Source of the DNA: CAZMGV01 sp964565925
GTDB lineage: Bacteria; JAGRBM01; JAHCIT01
Length of the DNA stretch: 14,339 nt
Direction: 5' to 3'
NCBI GenBank assembly: GCA_964565925.1
Contig: CAZMGV010000036.1
Coordinates: 1 to 14,339 of the forward strand
The translations under genes were made by a program, and so were the position numbers. Position 1 is the first letter of the stretch. Every line of letters begins with the position of its first letter. The notes under the pieces are model-generated. The model saw only the letters and a list, made by a program, of their open reading frames with translations, made no database searches and was not told where the DNA came from. Of this stretch, positions 6,887 through 14,339 are shown piece after piece.

Positions 6887-7318
6887 ATGAGAAGGCACAA
6901 AGTCAGCGTCAAAGAACGCGATATCAGGGTTCGTAGGTTTCTGATCGCGTGTGCCGTCACGTTGGTAATTATCGGTGCGGTCGAAATATATGTACTGCAT
7001 GTCGCTTCACGGGCTCGTAGCTATGACGCACGAACCGAAGCATCCGAGGAGACTGGAGTTGGGGAACACGCCCCTTACGTCATTGACGACGAGATGGTTT
7101 ACGTCAACAACCAACTTTGCGCTGTCAGCCATTCAGCACTGCTCAAGCACGAGGTCGGAAAATATTCCAGCCGCGTCGAATATGACGGAGATTATCCTCT
7201 GTTCAAAGGGAAAACCCTGATATTCAATCAGTGCTGCGAAAAATGCGTGAATGCTTTTCCGGAAAAATGGAAGCGGGAGCGCGACCATGTTTTACGCTAT
7301 CATGGACTAATTCCATGA
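6887..7318 (+). CDS. Single-TM protein with TRASH/YHS-like Cys-His metal-binding domain
   Basis: 143 aa. ATG at 6887 has GAGGAG seven bases upstream. A basic N-terminus is followed by one membrane anchor (about residues 18-39), placing the rest in the periplasm. The C-terminal domain (about 70-143) has Cys78 with His82, and later Cys116-Cys117-x2-Cys120 in FNQCCEKCVNAFPEKW. A short Cys...Cys-x2-Cys unit with nearby aromatic and Phe-Pro residues recalls TRASH and YHS metal-binding domains, which are common in copper and mercury genes. A role in sensing or handing over copper next to the efflux pump is inferred from its place 34 nt before cusC. It has neither a CusF-like fold nor a MXXM pattern. 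Confidence 0.7.
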   Translation: MRRHKVSVKERDIRVRRFLIACAVTLVIIGAVEIYVLHVASRARSYDARTEASEETGVGEHAPYVIDDEMVYVNNQLCAVSHSALLKHEVGKYSSRVEYDGDYPLFKGKTLIFNQCCEKCVNAFPEKWKRERDHVLRYHGLIP

Positions 7319-7352
7319 TAGCCAACCCCATATCAACCCGACGGAGTTCATC

Positions 7353-8861
7353 ATGAGATCGATTTCATTATCTGCCTATCGCCGGCTCCCGTTCGTTATG
7401 TTCGTCGGTCTTTCCTGCTGTTCATTACTATTTGGCAATGCATTCGCCCAAACCTCCTCGCCAGCTCCGCTACCGAAAACCGGCGTTTCGCAATCGGAAC
7501 CGCCATCCGACTCAGGGTTATTCGCACTTCCGACCGATCAGGTACTGGCGAATCTGATTAGTGAAACCCTTTCCGTTCGCCCGGAACTGGCAAGTACACG
7601 CGCGGCAGCGAGCGCAGAGCGGGAGAGAGTTCAGCAGGCGGGTGCGCTGTCCGATCCGATGATTCAGGTGGGGATACAAAATGATGGATTTAGCCGAATA
7701 CAGGTCGGGAAAATGGAAACCAGTTTCGTCACGATAATGGGAACCCAAGCTTTCCCTTGGCCTGGTAAACGCGATCTTCGCACTGATATCGCCAGTTTCG
7801 GAGCCCGCCAAGCGGACGCGGTGGTCGAACGCGTACGGCTTAGCACTGAAGCCGATGTCCGGCGGACTTACCTCGACCTCCTTTTAGCACGGGATAAAGT
7901 AAGTCTTCTCGATCAGCTTGAATCGATTTGGCAAAAATCATCGGACATTGCGCGTGTCCGGTACGAGACAGGCGAAGGGGCGCAATCAGATGTGTTGCGT
8001 TCTCAACTCGAATTAAACCGGATTAAACAGCGAAGATGGTTTTTGCTCGCGGAAGAATACACCAGTCTTCAAACATTGAACCGGTTTCGCGCGCACCCGC
8101 TAGACGAACCGATCAATACCTCGACGACGCTCAGCAGTTTTGGCAAACCGGAACTGGGTGATGGTGAAGCTGTGCTAAGGGAATCTCTTGCACGTAGTCC
8201 GGAAATCTCTGCCGCTCATCTCGGCGTTTCACAAGCAGAAAAATCCGTAGCCCTCGCCCGTAAAGGCTATTACCCCGACGTTGCCGTGATAGCAGGAATC
8301 ATGCCCAGAGGCGGTCAGTTCCCGACGATGTGGCAAGCCGGACTGGCGTTCAGCGTGCCGTTATATGCGGAGCGAAAGCAAAGCCGGGCAGTTGCCGAGA
8401 TTGAAGCGCGGGTGCTGTCGGGCCAGAAGAATATCGAGGCGGCCGAACAGGTTTTGCGGTTGCGTATTCGGGAACGGCGAACCGCCTTTGCGGCGCTCCT
8501 CGACACGATACGACTATACGACGAAGGTCTGCTTGTTCAGTCAAAGGCCACTGCGGAAACAACGCTTTCACAGTATCGTGTCGGACGGGTACCGTTTGCG
8601 GCAGTACTCGAGGCGAATATCGGTTACATCAACGATCAGGACGGCTACCTCCAGGCACTTGCCGAAGCGCACCGGCTCGCGATCGCATCCGCTGAAATTT
8701 CTATGGACCCGGTCGTCCTGTCACCTGGAGGCGGAGGCATGGGCAATGCAACGCTTTCAGGCGCACGTATGAGTAGCAGTGGCTCCGCCAGCATGCCGAA
8801 AAGCACAGCCGGAGCAAGCGACGCAGCACCCGAATCGTCACCTTCAAATTCGAAGATGTGA
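7353..8861 (+). CDS. cusC: Outer-membrane efflux channel, TolC/CusC family
   Basis: 502 aa, the usual length plus a tail. ATG at 7353 is preceded by a GGAG-type site. The signal peptide runs to FAQ at about residue 33. The two Cys in its hydrophobic core are not followed by a typical lipobox context, so it is probably not lipidated, unlike E. coli CusC. Two OEP repeats follow (about 65-250 and 260-450), with the CusC/CzcC-type motif TQAFPWPGKRDLR at 131-143 and long heptad-rich helices such as ARVRYETGEGAQSDVLRSQ. Residues about 450-502 form a low-complexity Gly/Ser/Met tail (several Met), which is unusual and may bind metal. It is the outer-membrane part of the tripartite Cu(I)/Ag(I) pump. 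The following adaptor gene begins 14 nt after its stop. Confidence 0.93.
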   Translation: MRSISLSAYRRLPFVMFVGLSCCSLLFGNAFAQTSSPAPLPKTGVSQSEPPSDSGLFALPTDQVLANLISETLSVRPELASTRAAASAERERVQQAGALSDPMIQVGIQNDGFSRIQVGKMETSFVTIMGTQAFPWPGKRDLRTDIASFGARQADAVVERVRLSTEADVRRTYLDLLLARDKVSLLDQLESIWQKSSDIARVRYETGEGAQSDVLRSQLELNRIKQRRWFLLAEEYTSLQTLNRFRAHPLDEPINTSTTLSSFGKPELGDGEAVLRESLARSPEISAAHLGVSQAEKSVALARKGYYPDVAVIAGIMPRGGQFPTMWQAGLAFSVPLYAERKQSRAVAEIEARVLSGQKNIEAAEQVLRLRIRERRTAFAALLDTIRLYDEGLLVQSKATAETTLSQYRVGRVPFAAVLEANIGYINDQDGYLQALAEAHRLAIASAEISMDPVVLSPGGGGMGNATLSGARMSSSGSASMPKSTAGASDAAPESSPSNSKM

Positions 8862-8875
8862 GTGTGGAGAATATT

Positions 8876-10423
8876 ATGACGCAAGAGACCTCGAATCGCG
8901 ATATTCCGGCCAGCGGCAGGCACGTAGGACTTGCGGCACTATTTATATCGGTATTGCTGAGTGCCAGTGCTGCCGGGTTTGGCGCATATTACGCAACGCG
9001 CGGTTCCGTGGCTGCACACGGTAACGAACAAGCCAAGGCAGACGCGGCAGAGCTTTACCAATGCCCAATGCACCCGACGATCACCCAGGACCATCCAGGC
9101 GAATGCCCGATCTGCGGGATGAAGCTGGTTAAGGTCAATTCGGGGAATACATCCAAAGGAGGTTCGGCGGGCGAACGGAAAATATTGTACTACCGGTCGC
9201 CGATGGATCCTAAGCAGACCGCTCCTGCACCTCGCAAAGATGAAATGGGAATGGACTACGTGCCCGTGTATGAGGACGAAGTAAGCGGATCCGTGTCTTC
9301 GGTTGAAGGACTCGCTACCGTAAATATCGATCCGGGACGCCAGCAACTCATTGGCTTGAAGACAGTCGAGGCAATACGCGGAAATATCGGGGGCACCATA
9401 CGCACAGTAGGCCGCGTGACCATCGACGAAACCCGCATACGTCATATCAATCTGAAAGTGCCGGGTTTTGTCGAGCGAGTATTTGTCGATTTCGTCGGAA
9501 AACCCGTTCGTAAGGGAGATCCGCTGTATTCCATCTATAGCCCCGAACTTTTATCGGCACAGGAAGAATATCTTCTGGCGCTAAAGAATAGCCGCCGGTC
9601 GGACACCGGCGACGGATATTCTCAGGATCGAGACGAACTTGTCGCCGCCGCGCTCCGCCGCTTGAGGCTCTGGGATATTCCCGAGTCCGAAATTGAACGT
9701 ATTAAAAGTAATGGAACGGCCACTAAGGTGCTTACAATTCATTCTCCAATCTCGGGGGTGGTGACGAAAAAGGATGTTGTTGAGGGAATGAAACTCGATG
9801 CGGGGGCGATGCCTTATGAAATTGTGGATCTTTCTCTGGTTTGGGTCCTTGCCGACGTCTACGAGAGTGAACTTAGGTACGTTAAGGTTGGGATGCCCGC
9901 GAAGCTGACGCTGAATGCATACCCGAACAAGCAGTTTAGCGGGAAAGTCGTTTTTATCGCCCCGCTCTTCGAATCAAGCACCCGGACCGTGAAAGTCCGC
10001 CTTGTTTTCTCCAACCCAACTGGTGAACTCCGTCCGGAAATGTTCGGAGAAGTACTACTTGAAGGTTCACCACGAGAAGTGCTCCGAATCCCAACCGACG
10101 CGGTCATCGATTCCGGCACTAAAAAAGTAGTTTTCGTTGCGTTGGGAGAAGGGAAATTCCAGCCCCGAGAAGTTCAGCTCGGCGAATCCGATCGTACCTT
10201 TGTAGAAGTCGTTTCAGGGGTTGAAGAGAGCGAAAAAGTAGTAGTTCGCGCCAATTTTCTTATCGATTCGGAGTCCCGCTTGCGCGCTTCTCTTGCCGAG
10301 ATAGCAGGCAGCATGCCGACGCCTCCTCCAAATCCAGAGGCTTCATCGGATATCCCGCCCCCGCCAGATGAGGGACAGGCGAAAGAGAACACCCATGCCG
10401 GTCACGGAGGCGGGAAACCATGA
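8876..10423 (+). CDS. cusB: Periplasmic adaptor of Cu(I)/Ag(I) efflux, CusB, with extra heavy-metal-binding domain
   Basis: 515 aa from ATG at 8876, chosen because GGAG lies 6 nt upstream. A GTG at 8858 is in frame and overlaps the cusC stop. The TM or signal anchor is at about 17-40. A heavy-metal-binding domain follows: YQCPMHP (61-67) and CPICGM (77-82). Next is YYRSPMDP...DEMGMDYVPVY (105-132), which places Met110, Met124 and Met126 where E. coli CusB has its Met21/36/38 copper site. Lipoyl/barrel-sandwich halves with a helical hairpin (YSPELLSAQEEYLLALK), a beta-barrel and a membrane-proximal domain follow. The tail is Pro-rich and ends with Gly/His (HAGHGGGKP). The stop overlaps the cusA start by four bases (ATGA), so translation is coupled. 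It takes Cu(I)/Ag(I) in the periplasm and delivers it to CusA. Confidence 0.95.
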   Translation: MTQETSNRDIPASGRHVGLAALFISVLLSASAAGFGAYYATRGSVAAHGNEQAKADAAELYQCPMHPTITQDHPGECPICGMKLVKVNSGNTSKGGSAGERKILYYRSPMDPKQTAPAPRKDEMGMDYVPVYEDEVSGSVSSVEGLATVNIDPGRQQLIGLKTVEAIRGNIGGTIRTVGRVTIDETRIRHINLKVPGFVERVFVDFVGKPVRKGDPLYSIYSPELLSAQEEYLLALKNSRRSDTGDGYSQDRDELVAAALRRLRLWDIPESEIERIKSNGTATKVLTIHSPISGVVTKKDVVEGMKLDAGAMPYEIVDLSLVWVLADVYESELRYVKVGMPAKLTLNAYPNKQFSGKVVFIAPLFESSTRTVKVRLVFSNPTGELRPEMFGEVLLEGSPREVLRIPTDAVIDSGTKKVVFVALGEGKFQPREVQLGESDRTFVEVVSGVEESEKVVVRANFLIDSESRLRASLAEIAGSMPTPPPNPEASSDIPPPPDEGQAKENTHAGHGGGKP

Positions 10424-13400
10424 TTACGCGGATCATTCGTTTCTCGGCAGAAAACCGTTTTCTGGTCATAGGTGCGACGATTGTTGCGCTTGTTGGAGCG
10501 TGGTGGACCATGCAAAACATCCCGCTCGACGCCTTACCCGACCTCTCAGATACCCAGGTCATCATTTACTCGCGATGGGACAGAAGTCCAGATATTATTG
10601 AAGATCAGGTCACCTATCCCATCACCACAGCACTGTTAGGTGCTCCCCGAGTAAAAGCGATTCGGGGGTTTTCCGATTTCGGGTTCAGCTATGTCTATGT
10701 GATATTCGAAGACGGCACGGACCTCTATTGGGCACGCACCCGGGTGCTAGAATACCTGTCAAAAATTACTTCTCAGCTTCCACCCGAAGTGAAAGTGGAA
10801 CTCGGGCCCGATGCGACGAGTGTCGGCTGGATCTTCCAATACGCCCTGATCGACAAAAGTGGCCAACATTCTTCCGATGAGCTTCGTTCATACCAGGACT
10901 GGTTCCTTCGTTACGCCATACAAAGCGTCCCGGGGGTAGCTGAAGTTGCCACAGTCGGGGGACAGGTCCGCCAGTATCAGGTAACGGTAAATCCCAATGC
11001 GCTCGCCGCCTACAACCTGCCGCTGGAAGCTGTCATCAATGCTGTTCGGACGGGAAATAAAGACGTTGGAGGACGCCTTGTTGAACTCTCTGGCCGTGAA
11101 TACATGGTGCGCGGTCGAGGCTATGTGAAAAAAATAAGCGATATTGAGAATATCGTCCTCAAAGCCGAGGGAGGCACGCCTGTCACTATCAAAAATGTAG
11201 CCACAGTCGCTTTCGGCCCGGAAATGCGGCGTGGTATCGCTGATTACAATGGACAAGGAGACGTAGTCGGTGGCATCGTCGTGATGCGGCAAGCGGAAAA
11301 TGCGCTCAACGTCATCAATCGGGTAAAAGCAAAACTCAAAGATGTTCAAACCTCGCTGCCTGCGGGCGTCGAAATAGTCACAACCTACGACCGCTCCGAT
11401 CTCATCGAACATGCAATTGACACCGTGAAGGACAAATTGATCGAGGAAATTATTGTCGTATCGATCATTATCCTGATTTTTCTTTGGCACATACCATCGG
11501 GAATTATCCCAATCATCACAATACCGGTATCCGTCGGGCTGGCGTTCATTCCCATGTATATGATGGGACTAAATGCCAATCTCATGTCGCTTGCCGGAAT
11601 CGCCATATCCATTGGCGTTCTCGTTGATGGTGCAATTGTCGAGGTCGAAAATGCATACAACAAGATCTATCACTGGATTCAAGACGGAAAGAAGGGTGAT
11701 TTTCACCATGTCCGGCTAGAGGCGCTCATGGAGGTCGGGCCGGGAGTATTCTTTTCTCTTCTCGTTATAGCAGTGGCATTCATGCCCGTATTTACCCTGG
11801 TGGATCAGGAGGGCCGGCTTTTCCGCCCGCTGGCATATTCGAAAAACCTGGCCATGGCGATTGCGGCGGTACTGGCAATAACACTGGACCCGGCCATGCG
11901 CATGCTTTTCGCACGCATTGAGCCGTTTACCTTCCGGCCCCGGTTCCTGGCCTGGATGGCCACGCAGGTTTTCGTGGGCAAATACTATTCCGAGGAAGGA
12001 CATCCCATCAGCCGGCTCCTGCATCATCTCTATGAGAAACCGTGCAGGTTCGTGTTACGGCACCCGAAGGCTACGATTGCGTGCAGTATTGCACTGGTAC
12101 TTACGACAATTCCGATTTACATGCGGCTCGGTTCCGAGTTCATGCCGCCACTACGTGAAGGGTCAATCCTGTACATGCCCTCTTCGGTGGAGCCGGGTAT
12201 GTCGGTTGCGGAGGCGCAAAAAGCTCTCCAACTCCAGGACAAAATTCTCATGACCTTCCCCGAAGTCGAACGGGTGTTCGGCAAGGCAGGCCGCGCGAAT
12301 ACATCCACTGATCCGGCTCCATTCACAATGATGGAAACCACAGTCCTCCTAAAGCCCGAAAAGGATTGGCGCGAAGTGCAACGCTGGTATTCATCCTGGG
12401 CACCCGGCTGGCTGGAATCGGTGCTGCGGCCTTTCTGGCGCGACCGCATTACCGAGGATGATCTGAAAAACGAGATGAATGCGGCATTACAGATTCCAGG
12501 GATGTCTAACGCATGGACGATGCCCATCAAAGGACGCCTCGACATGCTCTCCACCGGCATACGAACTCCGGTAGGCATCAAGATCATGGGTGCGGACCTA
12601 AGCGCTATCGAAAAGCTGGGACGAGAAATAGAAGCTACCCTTACTAAATTGTCGGGAACCAGAAGTGTCTATGCCGAACGTGTTGCCGGCGGATATTTTC
12701 TCGATTTCGTGCTCAAACGGGAGAAACTGGCACGCTACGGCCTTTCGGTAGACGACGCGAACATGATGGTGATGACGGCTGTCGGCGGGGACAACCAGAG
12801 TATCACTGTCGAGGGACGCGAACGATACGGTGTGAATGTACGTTATGCACGCGATTACCGTGATGATCTTCAGGCTCTTAAGCGGGTATTGTTGCCACTG
12901 CCTAACGCGCAGGGCCAGATTCCCATGGACGAGATTGCAGACGTCGTAATGGCGCACGGCCCGTCCATGATTCGTGATGAAAACGGACTTCTTGCCGGAT
13001 ATGTATACGTGGATTTCGACACCTCCAAGATCGATGTCGGCAGTTATGTCGAAGAAGCCAAGAAAGCGGTCGCTACAAGCATAAAGTTGCCAACCGGCTA
13101 TTCGATGATATGGAGCGGCCAGTACGAAAATATGCTGCGCGTCAGAGAACGCCTGAAACTGATTATACCGCTCACGCTCGTCCTCATTTTTGCACTGCTC
13201 TATATGAATACAAAATCAGCCTTTAAGGCAGGCATCGTAATGCTGGCCGTCCCATTTTCGGCCGTCGGCGCAGTCTGGCTGCTTTGGATGCTTGACTATA
13301 ATATTTCGATTGCTGTGTGGGTCGGAATGATCGCCCTGATGGGTCTGGACGCCGAGACAGGCGTCTTCATGCTTCTCTTTTTGGATTTGTCGTATTCCGA

Positions 13401-13692
13401 GTATTCCAAGAAGGGCCTCCTTAATCAGGAGAGCGATCTTATCGAAGCTATCATCCACGGAGCGGTTAAACGAGTCCGCCCGAAGGCAATGACCGTATGC
13501 GCGGCGATGATCGGGCTTCTGCCGATCATGTGGTCCACCGGGACTGGGGCCGACCTTATGAAGCGCGTAGCGGCTCCTATGGTAGGTGGGCTCGTGACGA
13601 GTTTCTTGATGGAGTTGCTGGTTTATCCGGCCATTTATTATCTGTGGAGGCGAGCAGAGGTGAGCCCAAAACCTGTTGTGGCTGGTCATTAA
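10420..13692 (+). CDS. cusA: Cu(I)/Ag(I) RND efflux transporter, CusA
   Basis: A full-length 1090-aa inner-membrane proton-driven pump of the HME-RND family. TM1 (about 12-30) is followed by the first porter loop (motif IPLDALPDLSDTQV), a TM block (about 340-560), the second porter loop and the last TM block (about 890-1080). The three substrate methionines of E. coli CusA (573, 623, 672) are matched by Met586 (ILYMPSS), Met637 (APFTMMETT) and Met709 (DMLSTG), supporting monovalent Cu/Ag transport. Proton-relay residues are present: Asp403 in VDGAIVEVEN, the Glu in MGLDAETGVFM, and the Lys in RVRPKAMTV. The ATG overlaps the cusB stop by four bases. It trimerises with CusB and CusC to expel metal from the periplasm, and possibly the cytoplasm, to the outside. 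No frameshift or truncation was seen. Confidence 0.97.
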   Translation: MITRIIRFSAENRFLVIGATIVALVGAWWTMQNIPLDALPDLSDTQVIIYSRWDRSPDIIEDQVTYPITTALLGAPRVKAIRGFSDFGFSYVYVIFEDGTDLYWARTRVLEYLSKITSQLPPEVKVELGPDATSVGWIFQYALIDKSGQHSSDELRSYQDWFLRYAIQSVPGVAEVATVGGQVRQYQVTVNPNALAAYNLPLEAVINAVRTGNKDVGGRLVELSGREYMVRGRGYVKKISDIENIVLKAEGGTPVTIKNVATVAFGPEMRRGIADYNGQGDVVGGIVVMRQAENALNVINRVKAKLKDVQTSLPAGVEIVTTYDRSDLIEHAIDTVKDKLIEEIIVVSIIILIFLWHIPSGIIPIITIPVSVGLAFIPMYMMGLNANLMSLAGIAISIGVLVDGAIVEVENAYNKIYHWIQDGKKGDFHHVRLEALMEVGPGVFFSLLVIAVAFMPVFTLVDQEGRLFRPLAYSKNLAMAIAAVLAITLDPAMRMLFARIEPFTFRPRFLAWMATQVFVGKYYSEEGHPISRLLHHLYEKPCRFVLRHPKATIACSIALVLTTIPIYMRLGSEFMPPLREGSILYMPSSVEPGMSVAEAQKALQLQDKILMTFPEVERVFGKAGRANTSTDPAPFTMMETTVLLKPEKDWREVQRWYSSWAPGWLESVLRPFWRDRITEDDLKNEMNAALQIPGMSNAWTMPIKGRLDMLSTGIRTPVGIKIMGADLSAIEKLGREIEATLTKLSGTRSVYAERVAGGYFLDFVLKREKLARYGLSVDDANMMVMTAVGGDNQSITVEGRERYGVNVRYARDYRDDLQALKRVLLPLPNAQGQIPMDEIADVVMAHGPSMIRDENGLLAGYVYVDFDTSKIDVGSYVEEAKKAVATSIKLPTGYSMIWSGQYENMLRVRERLKLIIPLTLVLIFALLYMNTKSAFKAGIVMLAVPFSAVGAVWLLWMLDYNISIAVWVGMIALMGLDAETGVFMLLFLDLSYSEYSKKGLLNQESDLIEAIIHGAVKRVRPKAMTVCAAMIGLLPIMWSTGTGADLMKRVAAPMVGGLVTSFLMELLVYPAIYYLWRRAEVSPKPVVAGH

Positions 13693-13738
13693 TGTCCCGG
13701 CTGTCCGTGTATGCGATGCGAAAAGTGACGGTAATCAT

Positions 13739-14191
13739 ATGACAAGGAAATCCAAATCGGTTATGTTTAAACTGATGAAGTCGTCTATCGCACTGCTCGC
13801 CGGCCTGTTCATCTGCTTCTCTTCCGTAGCAGCAGGGGCCTGTTGGGCAACGTGTGTTCACTCCACATCGAGTCGTGAAGTAGGCACTTACGTTGCATCA
13901 GATACGGCGGCTACTGACTGTCACAATAATAGCGGACAGATGTCCGCACACCACGAGAACGATTCCCCGAAACCGCCGGAGAACTGCCCTAAACCTCTGT
14001 GTCTGTTGCCAACGGCAGAAAATCCGCAACTGATGGTAATTCAAGGGCCCCGCTTAACGGCTCACGTTTATTCCAGTCTCTTGGACTTTACGCGTTTAGC
14101 CAGCTACCGGTCGACGGAGCACGTTACTCTCGCGCTGGCAGCCAGCCCACCACCAAATTCTGCCGTTCGTACCACAGTCATTCGTATTTAG
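13739..14191 (+). CDS. Small secreted cysteine protein, copy C of the local family
   Basis: 150 aa from ATG at 13739. ATG at 13763 and 13775 are in-frame alternatives; AAGGAAA before 13763 could be its ribosome site, so the start is unsure. The signal peptide ends near AAGA. Mature Cys35-x3-Cys39, Cys61 (TDCHNN), His70-His71 and Cys83-x4-Cys88 (NCPKPLC) match the cysteine plan of the copies at 3461 and 5536. The C-terminus, SPPPNSAVRTTVIRI, closely parallels copy B's SPPITTVVIRI. Apart from these motifs the sequence is strongly diverged, so the copies are old paralogues rather than a recent duplication. It starts 47 nt after cusA and may be its last cistron. It could instead head the next unit, as copy B heads the cus genes. 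Confidence 0.75.
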   Translation: MTRKSKSVMFKLMKSSIALLAGLFICFSSVAAGACWATCVHSTSSREVGTYVASDTAATDCHNNSGQMSAHHENDSPKPPENCPKPLCLLPTAENPQLMVIQGPRLTAHVYSSLLDFTRLASYRSTEHVTLALAASPPPNSAVRTTVIRI

Positions 14192-14209
14192 CGCCGTTGT
14201 GCTTGTAAC

Positions 14210-14247
14210 ACCGCACCCCTTTCGGGCGGGCGGTTACGCTCTATTTT
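14210..14247 (+). terminator. Weak terminator-like hairpin after copy C
   Basis: ACCGC (14210-14214) pairs with GCGGT (14230-14234). Two further C-G pairs follow past a bulged A, with a GC-rich loop. A short TATTTTC tract begins about nine bases after the stem. It lies 19 nt after the stop of copy C, so it may end the cus transcript. The T-run is short and displaced, which lowers confidence. Confidence 0.35.
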
Positions 14248-14263
14248 CATGCCTGATTTTGAC

Positions 14264-14297
14264 GGGTGACCCTGGACTCATGCTCCGGATGTCACCC
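14264..14297 (+). promoter_or_regulatory. MerR-operator-like dyad before the right-edge gene
   Basis: GGGTGAC (14264-14270) and GTCACCC (14291-14297) form a perfect 7-bp inverted repeat. Inside it, CC-T-GGA and TCC-GG can also pair around CTCATGC. The arrangement GTGACC-CTGGA-N7-TCCGG-ATGT resembles the TTGACT-CTGGA-N6-TCCAG-AGTGT layout known for ZntR/PbrR-type MerR operators. The expected -10 position (TCACCC) is poor, and the site lies only 20-50 bp before the start at 14317. It could instead act as an RNA hairpin near the ribosome site. Confidence 0.35.
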
Positions 14298-14316
14298 ACC
14301 CATAGGAGCGATTTCA

Positions 14317-14339
14317 ATGAACATCTTGGTGCATAGTCT
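14317..14339 (+). CDS. Start of a further gene, cut by the window edge
   Basis: ATG at 14317 is preceded by AGGAG at 14304-14308, an ideal 8-nt spacing. Only seven codons are visible (MNILVHS) before the window ends, so no function can be given. Its position after copy C and behind a dyad suggests the beginning of another transcription unit in the same metal-related region. Confidence 0.5.

Noticed and set aside
6523..6960. Minus-strand open frames across the DUF2231 His-rich tail
   Set aside because: Antisense to a gene with clear family motifs; no start signals.
10888..11490. 200-codon open frame on the minus strand inside cusA
   Set aside because: It is antisense to a fully conserved RND gene and its translation has no recognisable domain; it is a by-product of cusA codon use.
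10420..13692. Assignment of the pump as a Zn/Co/Cd exporter (CzcA)
   Set aside because: All three CusA methionines and the CusB methionine triad are present, favouring Cu(I)/Ag(I).

Overview
The window is bacterial chromosome or large-replicon DNA of moderate GC content. The organism is Gram-negative: there is an outer-membrane factor, a periplasmic adaptor and several signal-peptide proteins. It does not look enteric. I cannot name a genus from the sequence. No rRNA, tRNA, CRISPR array, insertion sequence or integrase was seen.

Left edge (1-297): no gene. It holds a cluster of related GC-rich inverted and direct repeats. Next, 298-3889 carries five minus-strand genes. In transcription order they are a small secreted cysteine protein (copy A of a family found three times here), a 163-aa protein with CPHC and CxxxHC motifs, a predicted periplasmic OB-fold-like protein, a two-TM HAMP protein without an output domain, and a soluble GAF plus class III adenylate cyclase. 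A nested AT-rich dyad (3921-3960) lies upstream of this set. Upstream of that, also on the minus strand, is a solitary nuclease-like gene (4119-5405) with a helix-hairpin-helix segment and a BamHI-like D...ExE site. A compact hairpin follows its stop codon.

From 5499 everything reads on the plus strand. A good sigma70-type promoter (TTGACC-17-TATAAG) with a dyad in its spacer drives a likely copper/silver efflux cluster: small secreted cysteine protein copy B; a DUF2231-type membrane protein with a histidine-rich tail; a single-TM protein with a TRASH-like Cys/His domain; then cusC, cusB and cusA. CusA keeps the three-methionine substrate site. CusB keeps both the methionine site and an added CPMHP/CPxCGM domain. 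Both point to Cu(I)/Ag(I) rather than Zn/Co/Cd. Copy C of the small protein follows cusA. After it come a weak terminator-like hairpin, a MerR-operator-like dyad and the first codons of another gene at the right edge.

Most notable points: the three divergent small secreted proteins with a fixed C-x3-C...C...C-x4-C pattern placed around the efflux operon; the separation of a HAMP membrane module from its apparent cyclase partner into adjacent genes; and the orphan HhH plus PD-(D/E)xK-like nuclease. No metal regulator (CueR, CusRS) or copper P-type ATPase lies within the window.
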